A DNA stretch of 61,460 bases from Microcystis aeruginosa W13-11 (GCA_009995705.1 JAADBR010000014.1:1-61460); one strand, 5' to 3'. Numbered from the stretch's first letter, positions 43,616 to 52,645 are shown. A program made the numbers and translations. The notes: generated by a model from the sequence alone, not told the origin.

Positions 43616-43993
43616 ATGTCTAACGAAACTGTCACTTATTCCTTAGAAGCTGTCCTGACAAGGATTGAGGGGAAAATCGACTCTCTGGAAAAACGTATTG
43701 ACGAGAAAATCGACTCTCTGGAAAAACGTATTGATGAGAAAATCGACTCTCTGGAAAAACGTATTGACGAGAGATTTGACAAGATAGAAGACCGGTTAAC
43801 TAAAGTAGAAATAGGACAGGCCGAACTCAAGGGAGAAATCAAAGCTCTGGATGAACGAGTAAGTACAAAAATCGAGGGATTAACTGCAAGGGTTGCCTAT
43901 CAGGAATTCACCAATCGAGGGATTCTGATAGCATTAGTGGTCGCTATTTTAGGAGGTGCCGCTAAACTTTTTGGTTTTTTCCCTAATTCTTAG
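43616..43993 (+). CDS. Coiled-coil membrane protein, fifth family member
   Basis: A 125-residue relative of the four array proteins. It starts at the same MSNETVTYSLEAVLTRIEGKID (ATG 43616 rather than an upstream TTG), then has three exact-type repeats of KIDSLEKRIDE (11 residues, 33 bases), a stretch shared with the array (RFDKIEDRLTKVEIGQAELKGEIKALDERV), and a different C-terminal end: a helix (GILIALVVAILGGAAKLFGFF) with PNS tail. Thus the N-terminal half is conserved between locations while the membrane end changes. No catalytic motif. Confidence 0.82.
   Translation: MSNETVTYSLEAVLTRIEGKIDSLEKRIDEKIDSLEKRIDEKIDSLEKRIDERFDKIEDRLTKVEIGQAELKGEIKALDERVSTKIEGLTARVAYQEFTNRGILIALVVAILGGAAKLFGFFPNS
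43672..43773 (+). repeat. 33-bp in-frame minisatellite
   Basis: Three tandem copies of a 33-bp unit containing AAAATCGACTCTCTGGAAAA and encoding KIDSLEKRIDE. Units are nearly identical, so recent expansion; each copy adds one hendecad turn to the coiled coil. Confidence 0.92.
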
Positions 43994-44102
43994 AAGTTGC
44001 TGGTAGCCGTACCTAGTAGATAGGCTCTTCCCAAAAATTTTTTCCTCATTACCCCGATCATCCGTTAGAATAGATTCAGAATTTAAGGATAAAACCTCAT
44101 CT

Positions 44103-44681
44103 ATGAATCCCGTTGTTTTGGTGCATGGTTTTCTGGACACTACGGCTGTTTTTAAACCGATGAGCGAGTATTTAAACTATCATGGTTGGCAGGTGCATAG
44201 TTTTAATCTAATTCCCAATCATGGTTACGAAAAGTTAGAAATTTTAGCGAGTCAGGTGGACAATTATATCGAGAAAAACTTTGCTAAAGAGCAGAAAGTA
44301 GATCTGATTGGGTTTAGTATGGGAGGATTAATTACTCGCTACTACCTGCAAAGATTGGGAGGAGTGGAGAGAGTGCAACGTTACCTAAATATTTCTGCCC
44401 CGAATCGAGGCACTTTAACTGCTTATAGTTTACCCTTAGACGGGATTAGACAAATGCAGCCGGGGAGTCAATTTCTAGAGGATTTAAATCAAGATTGTCA
44501 ACAAATTTTAAATAAAATTAAAACCACAATTATCTGGACTCCCTACGATTTAATGATATTTCCCGCCCATAGTTCCCGTTTACCGGTGGGCAAAGAAATT
44601 TCCATTCCTGTATTGTTTCATGCTTGGATGGTCAAAGATAGCAAAGTTTTAACAACAATTAAAGAGACCTTATTAGAATAG
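44103..44681 (+). CDS. Alpha/beta-hydrolase, lipase EstA/class 2 type
   Basis: A 192-residue compact hydrolase: VLVHGFLDTTAVFKPMSEYL (oxyanion HG motif), nucleophile elbow GFSMGGLITRYYLQ with the catalytic Ser, ISAPNRGT, and a late Asp and His (TPYDLMIFPAHSSRLP; FHAWMVKD). It resembles small triacylglycerol lipases. No signal peptide, so cytoplasmic. ATG 44103 follows a region with AAGGAT. Substrate unknown. Confidence 0.85.
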   Translation: MNPVVLVHGFLDTTAVFKPMSEYLNYHGWQVHSFNLIPNHGYEKLEILASQVDNYIEKNFAKEQKVDLIGFSMGGLITRYYLQRLGGVERVQRYLNISAPNRGTLTAYSLPLDGIRQMQPGSQFLEDLNQDCQQILNKIKTTIIWTPYDLMIFPAHSSRLPVGKEISIPVLFHAWMVKDSKVLTTIKETLLE

Positions 44682-44768
44682 AAATACTGGTTGTCTCCAA
44701 CACTGGAACAAGATCAAAATATTATCGACAAAAAAGTTAATTTTTATCAAAAAAGCTTGACTTAAGGT

Positions 44769-44774
44769 TATAAT
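44769..44774 (+). promoter_or_regulatory. -10 box TATAAT before the sixth coiled-coil gene
   Basis: TATAAT lies 34 bases upstream of ATG 44809; the preceding AAAAAAGCTTGAC matches the promoter at 43481 but lacks about 12 bases. It rules out the earlier GTG 44776 as the start because that would be at the transcription start. Confidence 0.55.
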
Positions 44775-44808
44775 TGTGTTAGGCGATCAAATTCCCGAAG
44801 GTGTCACC

Positions 44809-45135
44809 ATGTCCACTCAAGAACCCACCCTAACCGATGTTCTCAACGAACTGAAAAGCTTCCAAATAGCAGTAAATCAACGTTTTGAGGCGATAGATCA
44901 ACGTTTTGAGGAAATAGACCAACGTTTTGATGCTATGGGGCAACGCTTTCAGGAAATAGACCAAAGATTAGACAAGCTCGACTATAAATTTGACACCTAC
45001 GAAAAAGCCTCCGAGAAAGTGCTGAGATTAGCCACGACAATTATTATCGCAGCCGCCACCGTAGCGGTTTTACCCTCAGCCTTTCAGGCAATCGGTCCCC
45101 TATTAACCCAAATAATCGCCGCCGGCAATAACTAA
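44809..45135 (+). CDS. Coiled-coil membrane protein, sixth member (heptad type)
   Basis: A 108-residue protein from ATG 44809 (MSTQEPTLTDVLNELKSF). Instead of hendecads it has heptads QRFEAID, QRFEEID, QRFDAMG, QRFQEID, QRLDKLD (21-base units), and then a hydrophobic helix (TTIIIAAATVAVLPSAFQAIG). Organisation (short N-terminal region, periodic coiled coil, C-terminal membrane helix) is the same as in the other five. A GAAGG precedes the start. Function unknown. Confidence 0.75.
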   Translation: MSTQEPTLTDVLNELKSFQIAVNQRFEAIDQRFEEIDQRFDAMGQRFQEIDQRLDKLDYKFDTYEKASEKVLRLATTIIIAAATVAVLPSAFQAIGPLLTQIIAAGNN

Positions 45136-45204
45136 CTTGTGATCAAGACTTGACGATTGCATGATATGATAGGGGTTTTGGAACTATTGTTTTAGGTCAA
45201 GATC

Positions 45205-45663
45205 ATGGCGAAACGAATGCAGGTTATCCTCAATCAAAAAGTCAGCAAATTAGGTGAAAATGGCGATGTGGTGGAAGTGGCCCCCGGTTATGCACGCAAT
45301 TACCTTATCCCCCAAGGTGTGGCCGTTTTAGCCACCAAGGGTGCGATGAAACAGGCAGAATTTAGGAAAGAAAAAGAGCGTCAACGTCTCCTCGCTGAAA
45401 AACAAGAAGCGGAAACCAGAAAAACTGCGATCGAAAAACTCAGTCCCTACACCATCCCTAAACAGGTGGGTGAAAACGAGGCGATTTTCGGTACTGTCAC
45501 CAGTCAAGATGTGGCTACGATTATTCTAGAAAATGCCAAATTAGAAATTGATCGCCGTGGTATTACCGTTCCCGATATCGGTCAATTGGGAGTCTATAAA
45601 GTACAAGTCAAACTCCATCCCGAAGTTAGTGCCGATATCGAAATTAAAGTAATTGCACAATAA
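45205..45663 (+). CDS. rplI: 50S ribosomal protein L9
   Basis: A 152-residue L9 with the N-terminal RNA-binding domain (MQVILNQKVSKLGENGDVVEVAPGYARNYLIPQGVAVLATKGA), connecting helix, and C-terminal domain (VYKVQVKLHPEVSADIEIKVI). Normal length and complete. It starts at MAKRMQVI; cyanobacterial homologs commonly have this short extension before MQVIL. Confidence 0.96.
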   Translation: MAKRMQVILNQKVSKLGENGDVVEVAPGYARNYLIPQGVAVLATKGAMKQAEFRKEKERQRLLAEKQEAETRKTAIEKLSPYTIPKQVGENEAIFGTVTSQDVATIILENAKLEIDRRGITVPDIGQLGVYKVQVKLHPEVSADIEIKVIAQ

Positions 45664-45755
45664 CAATTATTGGGGCATAGTTATCAGTAATCAGTGAAAA
45701 TTTATCAGAGCGATTAACTAGCTGATCGCTGATAGCCGTTAAAATATCAAAAATT

Positions 45756-46340
45756 ATGACTCATTCCACGGACATAAAAACCCTAGCACGCTGGATGGCG
45801 GCGGATTTTAGTAATCAAGAACAAGCTTTTGCTAATCCGCCTTTTTTTGCCCATATTCGCGTGTGTATGCGTCCTTTACCCGATGAATTACTGAAGGGAA
45901 CCAGTTTATTTTTAGAGCAGGCCTACGATTTTATGCTCAATACTCCCTATCGTTTACGAGTATTTAAATTATCGGTAGTCGATGACCATATTGAACTAGA
46001 AAACTTTAAAGTTAAAGAGGAAACTAACTTTTTTGGTGCTTCTAGAGAACCCCAGCGTCTCAAAAATCTCAGCTTAGAACTATTAGAACCGATGCCGGGT
46101 TGTGATATGAATGTAACTTGGACAGGTAACAGCTTTAAAGGGGTGGTGAAACCGGGGAAACAATGTTTAGTCTTTCGCAAAGATAAAATGACTTATTTGG
46201 ATAATAGTTTTGAAATTAGTGAACAGGGATTAATTAGCGTTGATCGCGGTTTAGATCCCGAAACCGATCAATTAGTCTGGGGTTCGATCGCCGGTCCCTT
46301 TGAGTTTGTGCGTCGCAGTAGTTTTGCTGAGGAAGTGTGA
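45756..46340 (+). CDS. cpcT: Phycobiliprotein lyase CpcT-type
   Basis: A 194-residue CpcT/CpeT lyase: STDIKTLARWMAADFSNQEQAFANPPFFAHIRVCMRPLP, YDFMLNTPYRLRVFKL, GCDMNVTWTGNSFKGVVKPGKQCLVFRKDKMTYLDNSFEI, DRGLDPETDQLVWGSIAGPFEFVR. CpcT attaches phycocyanobilin to cysteine 153 of the phycocyanin beta subunit. Length is that of the family. The frame ends 22 bases before the xthA ATG. Confidence 0.95.
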   Translation: MTHSTDIKTLARWMAADFSNQEQAFANPPFFAHIRVCMRPLPDELLKGTSLFLEQAYDFMLNTPYRLRVFKLSVVDDHIELENFKVKEETNFFGASREPQRLKNLSLELLEPMPGCDMNVTWTGNSFKGVVKPGKQCLVFRKDKMTYLDNSFEISEQGLISVDRGLDPETDQLVWGSIAGPFEFVRRSSFAEEV

Positions 46341-46362
46341 GAAAAATTCTCGGTTTTTAGCT

Positions 46363-47151
46363 ATGAAAATCGCCACATGGAATGTCAACTCGATTCGCAG
46401 CCGACAAGATCAGGTAATTAATTGGTTACAACTTAATCCCGTTGAGGTTTTATGCTTGCAAGAAACCAAGGTAATCGATCGAGATTTTCCCAGAGAAGCT
46501 TTTGAATCTTTGGGTTATCATCTCTATATTTCTGGACAAAAATCCTATAATGGTGTGGCGATTTTTAGCCAGAAACCCCTGGACGATATCACTGTGGGAT
46601 TTAGTCCGATTATCGGCGAAAATTTAACAGGAGAACTGGACGAACAGAAACGGCTAATTACTGGAGTAATCGGCGATATTCGGATTATTAATCTCTACGT
46701 TCCTAACGGTTCTTCCCTAGATAGTGACAAGTATATTTATAAGCTTAAATGGTTAGAAACTCTTAGGAAATATCTAGATAAAATTATTAATTCTCAACCC
46801 CAAGAATTATGTATCTGTGGTGATTTTAATATTGCCTTAGAAGATAAAGACATTTATGATCCCAAAGGCAGAGAAAATCATATTATGTCTTCAGCTAAAG
46901 AAAGAGAAGCTTTAGAAAAGGTCTTAGAGCTTGGTTTACAAGATGCCTTTAGAAAATTCACCTCAGCAGCAGGACATTATAGTTGGTGGGATTATCGCAG
47001 CGGTGGTTTTGCTCGTAACCGAGGTTGGCGAATCGATCATCTTTATTTAACTCCTCAGCTATACGAAAAAGCTGTTAATTGTCTGATCGATCGAGAACCC
47101 AGAAAACAAGAAAAACCTAGCGATCATACCCCCGTTATTCTCGAAATATAA
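46363..47151 (+). CDS. xthA: Exodeoxyribonuclease III / AP endonuclease
   Basis: A 262-residue Xth family enzyme. Seen: [30 protein letters not shown] (metal Glu), [28 protein letters not shown] (Asp-Asn), [31 protein letters not shown] and final SDHTPVIL (catalytic His). It cuts abasic sites in base-excision repair. I choose ATG 46363; an upstream in-frame start would overlap cpcT. All metal and catalytic residues are present. Confidence 0.95.
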   Translation: MKIATWNVNSIRSRQDQVINWLQLNPVEVLCLQETKVIDRDFPREAFESLGYHLYISGQKSYNGVAIFSQKPLDDITVGFSPIIGENLTGELDEQKRLITGVIGDIRIINLYVPNGSSLDSDKYIYKLKWLETLRKYLDKIINSQPQELCICGDFNIALEDKDIYDPKGRENHIMSSAKEREALEKVLELGLQDAFRKFTSAAGHYSWWDYRSGGFARNRGWRIDHLYLTPQLYEKAVNCLIDREPRKQEKPSDHTPVILEI

Positions 47152-47604
47152 GGCAAAAATAGCTAACTTCAAGGAGGGTTTTTTCGGCTGGTGACAGTAA
47201 GCAATCAAACCACAGAGAAGATTAACGCAAAAATTAACAGGACTGCGGTGGTGGGAATGTTCAATCCTAGAGATGTTCTTGAGTTGGTCAATAATAGTCT
47301 CGACAATAAGTACCTAAGCAAAATTAATTACACATATCTAACCCCCTCTTGCCTTTTGCCTCTTGCCTTTTGCCTATCTTTACTAGGAAATTAATTTTGC
47401 ACGACTACTTAGAACGCTTACGCGATAAAAGCTGGTCGTGAAGGCGGATTAAACGATTTTTCTGGTTCCGCTTGGGTTTAGCAAAAAACTCAATATCCGT
47501 CGTCGACAGGACAGAAAAGAGCTTCTCAACTAGACATAGATGGGTTGGGGGTGCTGAGTTTATATATTTTTCAGCTTACTAGCCCCCGCCTTTTCTTTCC
47601 ACCC
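47152..47604. other. Spacer with low-complexity repeats and a transposase-like remnant
   Basis: A CTTGCCTTTTGCC repeat lies at 47345-47380. Reading the minus strand from about 47546 to 47405 gives EKLFSVLSTTDIEFFAKPKRNQKNRLIRLHDQLLSRKRSK, which resembles the C-terminal part of an IS982-type transposase, followed by stop. The assignment is tentative. No intact gene is supported. Confidence 0.45.
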
Positions 47605-50583
47605 TTATCCCGAAGTGACGTTATGGTTATATTCTCCGACCTTATGGATCAAATTAGCTACGAGTCCTGTCCAACCTGTTTGATGGCTTGCTCCCAGTCC
47701 TTGACCTGTATCTCCGTGAAAATACTCGTAGAACAGTATTAAATCCTGGCCATCAGGGGTTTTGAAAAGCTCACGAAGTTTTGGGTTATCTCCGTAAACT
47801 GGTCGTTTCCCTGACCCATCAGGCAGGAAAATACGGATTAAGCGTTTGGATATCTCTACCGCTACTTGTTCAAGAGTATTTCTTCCACGTTCTCCAGTTG
47901 GAAACTCCACTTTAAACTCATCTCCTAGACAGTCATGAATGTAATCATGAAACTTATAAAGCGAATCAATGATTAGAAAATTCACAGGAAACCATATTGG
48001 ACCGCGCCAATTAGAATTACCTGTATGTACACGAGAGTCACCTGCTTCTCCTGGTTCGTAGAGAATTCTGGAAGGTAAAACACTGTTATGCTTATCTTTC
48101 ATGAAGCAAGGAATCGAGTAAGGCGAACCAAACTCAGAATTAGGATCGTGAATTTTTGAAAGACTGCGAATACCATAGTCGCTTAAAAACTCCTGTTTAT
48201 CCAGTAGCTTTTTGACGATTAATTGCAACTTATCAAAGTCAACAATTGACAAATACATCCCCAGGTTATCATTATTATGCTTGTCTGCGATGTAGAAACT
48301 TTCATATTTTCCTCTCAAGTAATTAAAGTCGGTTCCTGGCAAGAACAATTGGGACAATGAATTAGGGTCAGAGAACTTAGATTTAAAAGCATCGATTATC
48401 TGGTTTTGAGATTCCTGAATTTTGGATTCAAAAATATCAATCGCACATAGGGGAATTAAACCGACTAATGAACGATACTTCAAGGGAAACTCTAGGGTCA
48501 AATTTTCCTGAACAATACTGAGAATATCGTAATAGAATTCATCCTTCTGATCCCACAAATGCGTTCTATTTTTTTCAGTAATATCATTGATAGCATTGGC
48601 GATATTAAGGAATTCTTTGAGGAACATGGTGGCAGCTTCTATCTCTTCGCTAGATGGGTCTTGACTTCCTAACTCTATGGCAATTCTCAGCATATTCAAG
48701 CAGAACATAGCCATCCAGCTTGTTCCATCTGCTTGTTCAATTTTTACATCATCAGTTTTAAAGTGACTGCGATTTATGAGACTGATATTATCCAGTCCTA
48801 AAAAGCCTCCACTAAAAAGATTATTTTCGGGTATTTTTTGAACTTCTAACCACCAATTAAAGTTACTATTCAGCTTGTGAAATATCTTTCTTAGGAAATC
48901 TTTGTCCGAAAAACCATACATACGTTTCTCAATTCGATAAACTTGCCAAGCTCCCCAAGCGTGAACAGGTGGATTACCTTCACTAAAGTCCCATTCAAAA
49001 GATGGTAACTGTCCATTAGGATGGATATACCCTTTTTCCAAAAATAGGCATAATTGTTCTTTAGCAAAATCTGGGTCTATTAAAGCAAAAGTAACAGCAT
49101 GAAAAGCTGAATCCCAGACAGCATACCAAGGATATTCCCATTTATCTGGCATAGAAATTATGTCTTCATTGTGCAAGTGAGTCCATTTCTGATTACGGGT
49201 GTTGTTGTTATTTCTGATGTGTTCAGATGTTTTTTGTGGGGGGTATATTTTATGCCACTTTCTCTCTTGATATGACCAATCTCCTTTGAGCCAATCTTGA
49301 ACTATATAGTAATAAAACTGCTTGTTCCATAGCATTCCTGCAAACGCCTGTCGTTGAACTTGTCGTTCCTCACCTGAAATTTGAAAATCTGTAGGAGTAA
49401 TAGCTTGATAAAATGCGTCAGTTTCTTCTTTGCGCTTGTCAAAAACCTCCTTAAAATCACTTCCAAAAGGATTAGCATCAGGTAGTTGATCTGGCGCAAC
49501 ATCTGTCAAGCGCAACCATATCACTCGAGATTTATTAGCTTTAATAGTGAGGTTATAGTGAGCGGCCGCTTTTGTTCCTTTCTGTTCAGGGTTGACTTTA
49601 TCTAGCTCTTGATTAACCACATAATTGTTGATTCCGTCCTTAACATATTGACTCGCATTAGGAGTATGGAAAATGCGTTCGTTGTTAGTTTCATTTTCTG
49701 TAAATAACAGAGGAGTATCTCCTTGACAATAGAGATAATAATCACCTAACTCGCCATGGTGAGCCTTAATCACCATATTATCGCCAGTTTTTTCCAAAAC
49801 TCTCTGCAAACTTGGTTTTTGTTTTTCTCTTTCTGCATCTCCTAACCAAGACCAAGTGTTACGAAACCAGAGAGTAGGTAAAATATGTAGTGGATGAGCT
49901 TTGGAGCCTCGATTCCAAACAGTAATTTTAATCAAAATATCTTCAGGAGTCTTCTTGGCATATTCGACAACAACATCAAAGTATCCCTCGCCGAAACAAT
50001 TAGTATCAATTAGCTCATATTCAGGGTGTTCTTCTCCTGGATTACACTTAGCATTTCTTCGTTTTTGATTCTCTTTAACGAGATCATCATAAGGAAATTT
50101 ATAAGGATACTTATACAATGCCTTCATATAAGAATGAGTAGGGTTATTATCTAAATAGAAGTAATATTCCTTGACATCCTCCCCGTGATTTCCTTCGCTT
50201 TCTGTTAGTCCAAAAAATCGCTCTTTAAGAATAGTATCTTTACTATTCCAAAGAGAAATAGCAAAACAAAGATGCTGACGCTCATCAGAAATTCCCAATA
50301 TTCCATCTTCTCCCCAACGGTAGGCACGAGAACGGGCATCATCATGAGGAAAATATTTCCAAGCACTACCATCCTGACTATAATCTTCTCGGACAGTTGC
50401 CCATTGGCGATCGCTTAAATAGGGACCCCATTTTTTCCAAGGGATATTTTGTTCACGGACTTCTTGCAAGCGTTTGTATTCTTCAGTTTGTTTCCGAGCT
50501 TCTTGCAAGCGTTTGTATTCTTCAGTTTGTTTCCGAGCTTCTGCGAAGGAATTATCTTTTTGGGTATCTTGAATTGTAAACAT
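47605..50583 (-). CDS. GH63-family glycoside hydrolase (MGH1-like glucosidase)
   Basis: A 992-residue alpha-glycosidase of the GH63 type. The middle has DKWEYPWYAVWDSAFHAVTFALIDPDFAKEQLCLFLEKGYIHPNGQLPSFEWDFSEGNPPVHAWG, and the C-terminal end has RVHTGNSNWRGPIWFPVNFLI and the hallmark FHGDTGQGLGASHQTGWTGLVA. GH63 enzymes of bacteria hydrolyse alpha-glucosides or mannosylglycerate/glucosylglycerate. The N-terminus has a duplicated 13-residue segment EARKQTEEYKRLQ. There is no signal peptide. GGAG lies seven bases before the ATG. Last gene of the four-gene minus operon. Confidence 0.9.
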   Translation of the reverse strand: MFTIQDTQKDNSFAEARKQTEEYKRLQEARKQTEEYKRLQEVREQNIPWKKWGPYLSDRQWATVREDYSQDGSAWKYFPHDDARSRAYRWGEDGILGISDERQHLCFAISLWNSKDTILKERFFGLTESEGNHGEDVKEYYFYLDNNPTHSYMKALYKYPYKFPYDDLVKENQKRRNAKCNPGEEHPEYELIDTNCFGEGYFDVVVEYAKKTPEDILIKITVWNRGSKAHPLHILPTLWFRNTWSWLGDAEREKQKPSLQRVLEKTGDNMVIKAHHGELGDYYLYCQGDTPLLFTENETNNERIFHTPNASQYVKDGINNYVVNQELDKVNPEQKGTKAAAHYNLTIKANKSRVIWLRLTDVAPDQLPDANPFGSDFKEVFDKRKEETDAFYQAITPTDFQISGEERQVQRQAFAGMLWNKQFYYYIVQDWLKGDWSYQERKWHKIYPPQKTSEHIRNNNNTRNQKWTHLHNEDIISMPDKWEYPWYAVWDSAFHAVTFALIDPDFAKEQLCLFLEKGYIHPNGQLPSFEWDFSEGNPPVHAWGAWQVYRIEKRMYGFSDKDFLRKIFHKLNSNFNWWLEVQKIPENNLFSGGFLGLDNISLINRSHFKTDDVKIEQADGTSWMAMFCLNMLRIAIELGSQDPSSEEIEAATMFLKEFLNIANAINDITEKNRTHLWDQKDEFYYDILSIVQENLTLEFPLKYRSLVGLIPLCAIDIFESKIQESQNQIIDAFKSKFSDPNSLSQLFLPGTDFNYLRGKYESFYIADKHNNDNLGMYLSIVDFDKLQLIVKKLLDKQEFLSDYGIRSLSKIHDPNSEFGSPYSIPCFMKDKHNSVLPSRILYEPGEAGDSRVHTGNSNWRGPIWFPVNFLIIDSLYKFHDYIHDCLGDEFKVEFPTGERGRNTLEQVAVEISKRLIRIFLPDGSGKRPVYGDNPKLRELFKTPDGQDLILFYEYFHGDTGQGLGASHQTGWTGLVANLIHKVGEYNHNVTSG
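50456..50552 (-). repeat. 39-bp duplication at the GH63 N-terminus
   Basis: Two nearly identical 39-bp units (plus strand TTGCAAGCGTTTGTATTC...) encode EARKQTEEYKRLQ twice, with a third degenerate unit EVREQ. In-frame. Confidence 0.85.
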
Positions 50584-50603
50584 GACTTTTCTCCTTTATC
50601 TTC

Positions 50604-50657
50604 TTTTGTCCTGTACTTAGCTTTTTGCAGTCCTTATATTTTTTGTCCTGTACTTAG
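50604..50657. repeat. 17-bp direct repeat around the end of the 108-residue gene
   Basis: TTTTGTCCTGTACTTAG occurs exactly at 50604-50620 and 50641-50657. The second copy encodes the end (LSTGQK) of the small gene. Confidence 0.85.
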
Positions 50658-50960
50658 GTACTTGGTATGATAGTAATCAAGAATCTGTGTTGCCATTTCA
50701 TCCGCTAATTCTCTTGCAGTACGGAGCGAAATAAACTTATTTAAAATATTATTTTTTATCCATTCTGCCATGTAGTAAATCAATGTGTTGTCAAAGCCAT
50801 CTGATCTTTTCCAGTATCCATTTTTACAATTAAGTTCATAGATTTCTGCATAAGCTTTCCCGGCCTGTTCATAAATATCTGGTAGAGTAGATTCCCAAGT
50901 TGTTCCACTAAATAACCTCATATATATTTGGTTGATTTTACTTTGATATTCTTTAGACAT
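50634..50960 (-). CDS. Unknown 108-residue operon protein
   Basis: A helical protein: YQSKINQIYMRLFSGTTWESTLPDIYEQAGKAYAEIYELNCKNGYWKRSDGFDNTLIYYMAEWIKNNILNKFISLRTARELADEMATQILDYYHTKYL. No known motif; rich in aromatic residues. It has GGAG nine bases before the ATG at 50960, and sits five bases after the GT5 stop and 50 bases before the GH63 start, so it is clearly co-transcribed. Possibly an accessory subunit or regulator of one of these enzymes; not known. Confidence 0.72.
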   Translation of the reverse strand: MSKEYQSKINQIYMRLFSGTTWESTLPDIYEQAGKAYAEIYELNCKNGYWKRSDGFDNTLIYYMAEWIKNNILNKFISLRTARELADEMATQILDYYHTKYLSTGQKI

Positions 50961-50965
50961 GATCT

Positions 50966-52579
50966 TTAACTCCTTATGTATTTTTCGACGTTCTGATGTT
51001 CATACAATTTTGTAATGTACTGGCTAACAGTATCTTTCCATAAGAACCGAGATTTTTCTGCTTGCTGGCAAATTTCTTGCCATTGAGATGGATTATTAAG
51101 TTTGACTTCAATCGCTTTTAAACAAGATAAAACCAAGTTATCTACTTGTTCTTCAACAGAATCACCTCCAAAAACAAAACCATTAAATCCGTCAATAACT
51201 GTATCTTTCAATCCACCAACTTTATGGACAAGACAAGGCTGACCATCACGCATAGCTAACATCTGACTAATGCCGCAAGGTTCATAGGAACTTGGCATCA
51301 GAAAAAAGTCGCCATTAGCATATAAGGCTGCCGCACAATCTTCTGAACCAAAACCGTTGAGAAACACGAAATTGTCAAACTGAGAAGTGATTTCAGTCAA
51401 AAATCTTTCATATTCTGTCTCACCAGTACCAAGTAATATGTAAATTCCCTGTTTTCCAAGTCCCTCTAAAACTCCACTAAGACCAGATATAAATTTATTT
51501 CCTGATGCCTTCATCAAATAGAGTTTTTGCTCTACAACCCGACACACGCTGGTTAATATTATTGGAGGTTTTTCTGAGAGATAGCTTAGTTCGGTTAACC
51601 GTTTATGGGCTAATGAGCAATTAGGGGAAAGATATTTTGCTGTTTGCTGCCATTGGATAATTTCTGCTTTTAATAGACTTATCAAGTCGGAAAAATTGAG
51701 CTTGGGAATAATCCGTTTGTCGGGATACTCACATCCCAGTAAAATTCCAAAGAGCCGACCTTGTTGGAAAGCCACTAAAAGCTCTTTTTCCAGTCCCTCA
51801 CCACCGTAAAAACGAGGCGCTTCACTAGGGCAGAGGATTTCTTGAGCATAGGAGGGGGAGTCCGTACTGATGGCATCAGCCAACTGAATTCCAGCTTTCA
51901 TTAGGTTAACGTGGTCTGACCATCTTGGATCTGCCAGCTTATCTGGGTCGTATTCTAAGTCTGGATACCAAGTCTCTAAGGAGGACGCAACTCCGGCAAA
52001 CGGACGCACCCCCTGATAGGACAAATTATTGATAGTGTATACCGTTCGGATTTTCTGGAGAGTTTGGTAATTTGGGTGATAGGCACGGAGGATGAGAAGA
52101 CAGGCAGAATGCCAGTCATTGAGATGGATACAGTCAAGATGTCCGAAAATTCCCTGTTCAATCCCTTGAGCTACGGCGATGCAGAAAAGAGCATACCTTG
52201 AAGCATCCGTTTGACAAGGTTCTGAATCTAAGTCGTGATGGTAAATTTCGTATCGACCGTTTTTATCCAATGAAACCAAACCTGGATGATGAATGACCAG
52301 TTGCTTGACCTGATTGGAGTTTTCCCCTACAACTTGGAAAACTTGGGCTTCCTCGTTCTTTCCAGAGAATTGGAAAGTAGTAGTGCCGAGAAATTGGGAA
52401 CTTGGGGATTGATGGAGAAAGCCATAGGAAGGGATAACAACAGATACTTGACAGTCTTGTTCTAGCAGTTCTGATGAAAAGTCTTTAACAAAATCCCCAA
52501 GACCTCCTACCTTAGCACCCAAAAGATTTGCATTTTCTGAGCCAACTATAAGGATATTGAAAGATTTTTTTTGTCCCAT
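50966..52579 (-). CDS. GT5-family glycosyltransferase, glycogen/starch-synthase-like
   Basis: About 537 residues from ATG 52579 (MGQKKSFNILIVGSENANLLGAKVGGLGDFVKDFSSEL, N-terminal GT5 signature KxGGLGD). HLNDWHSACLLILRAYHPNYQ fits the GT5 N-lobe, and the C-lobe has PSSYEPCGISQMLAMRDGQPCLVHKVGGLKDTVIDGFNGFVF, with the conserved Glu. Cyanobacterial GlgA enzymes begin MKILFVAAEAAP; this one is clearly divergent (FNILIVGSEN) and may use another donor or acceptor than glycogen synthase. A TTG at 52639 would add 20 residues. Third-party genes in the operon support a dedicated glucoside or glucan pathway. Confidence 0.85.
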   Translation of the reverse strand: MGQKKSFNILIVGSENANLLGAKVGGLGDFVKDFSSELLEQDCQVSVVIPSYGFLHQSPSSQFLGTTTFQFSGKNEEAQVFQVVGENSNQVKQLVIHHPGLVSLDKNGRYEIYHHDLDSEPCQTDASRYALFCIAVAQGIEQGIFGHLDCIHLNDWHSACLLILRAYHPNYQTLQKIRTVYTINNLSYQGVRPFAGVASSLETWYPDLEYDPDKLADPRWSDHVNLMKAGIQLADAISTDSPSYAQEILCPSEAPRFYGGEGLEKELLVAFQQGRLFGILLGCEYPDKRIIPKLNFSDLISLLKAEIIQWQQTAKYLSPNCSLAHKRLTELSYLSEKPPIILTSVCRVVEQKLYLMKASGNKFISGLSGVLEGLGKQGIYILLGTGETEYERFLTEITSQFDNFVFLNGFGSEDCAAALYANGDFFLMPSSYEPCGISQMLAMRDGQPCLVHKVGGLKDTVIDGFNGFVFGGDSVEEQVDNLVLSCLKAIEVKLNNPSQWQEICQQAEKSRFLWKDTVSQYITKLYEHQNVEKYIRS

Positions 52580-52645
52580 ATAACCCCCCAATTTAGTCGT
52601 AGCGTGACAGATAGACTGTTGTTTGTTGCAGGGAACCAATCGTTT

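Noticed and set aside
47191..47394. 67-codon frame after xthA
   Set aside because: Its end is translated low-complexity repeat (CTTGCCTTTTGCC) and the start lacks any family likeness.
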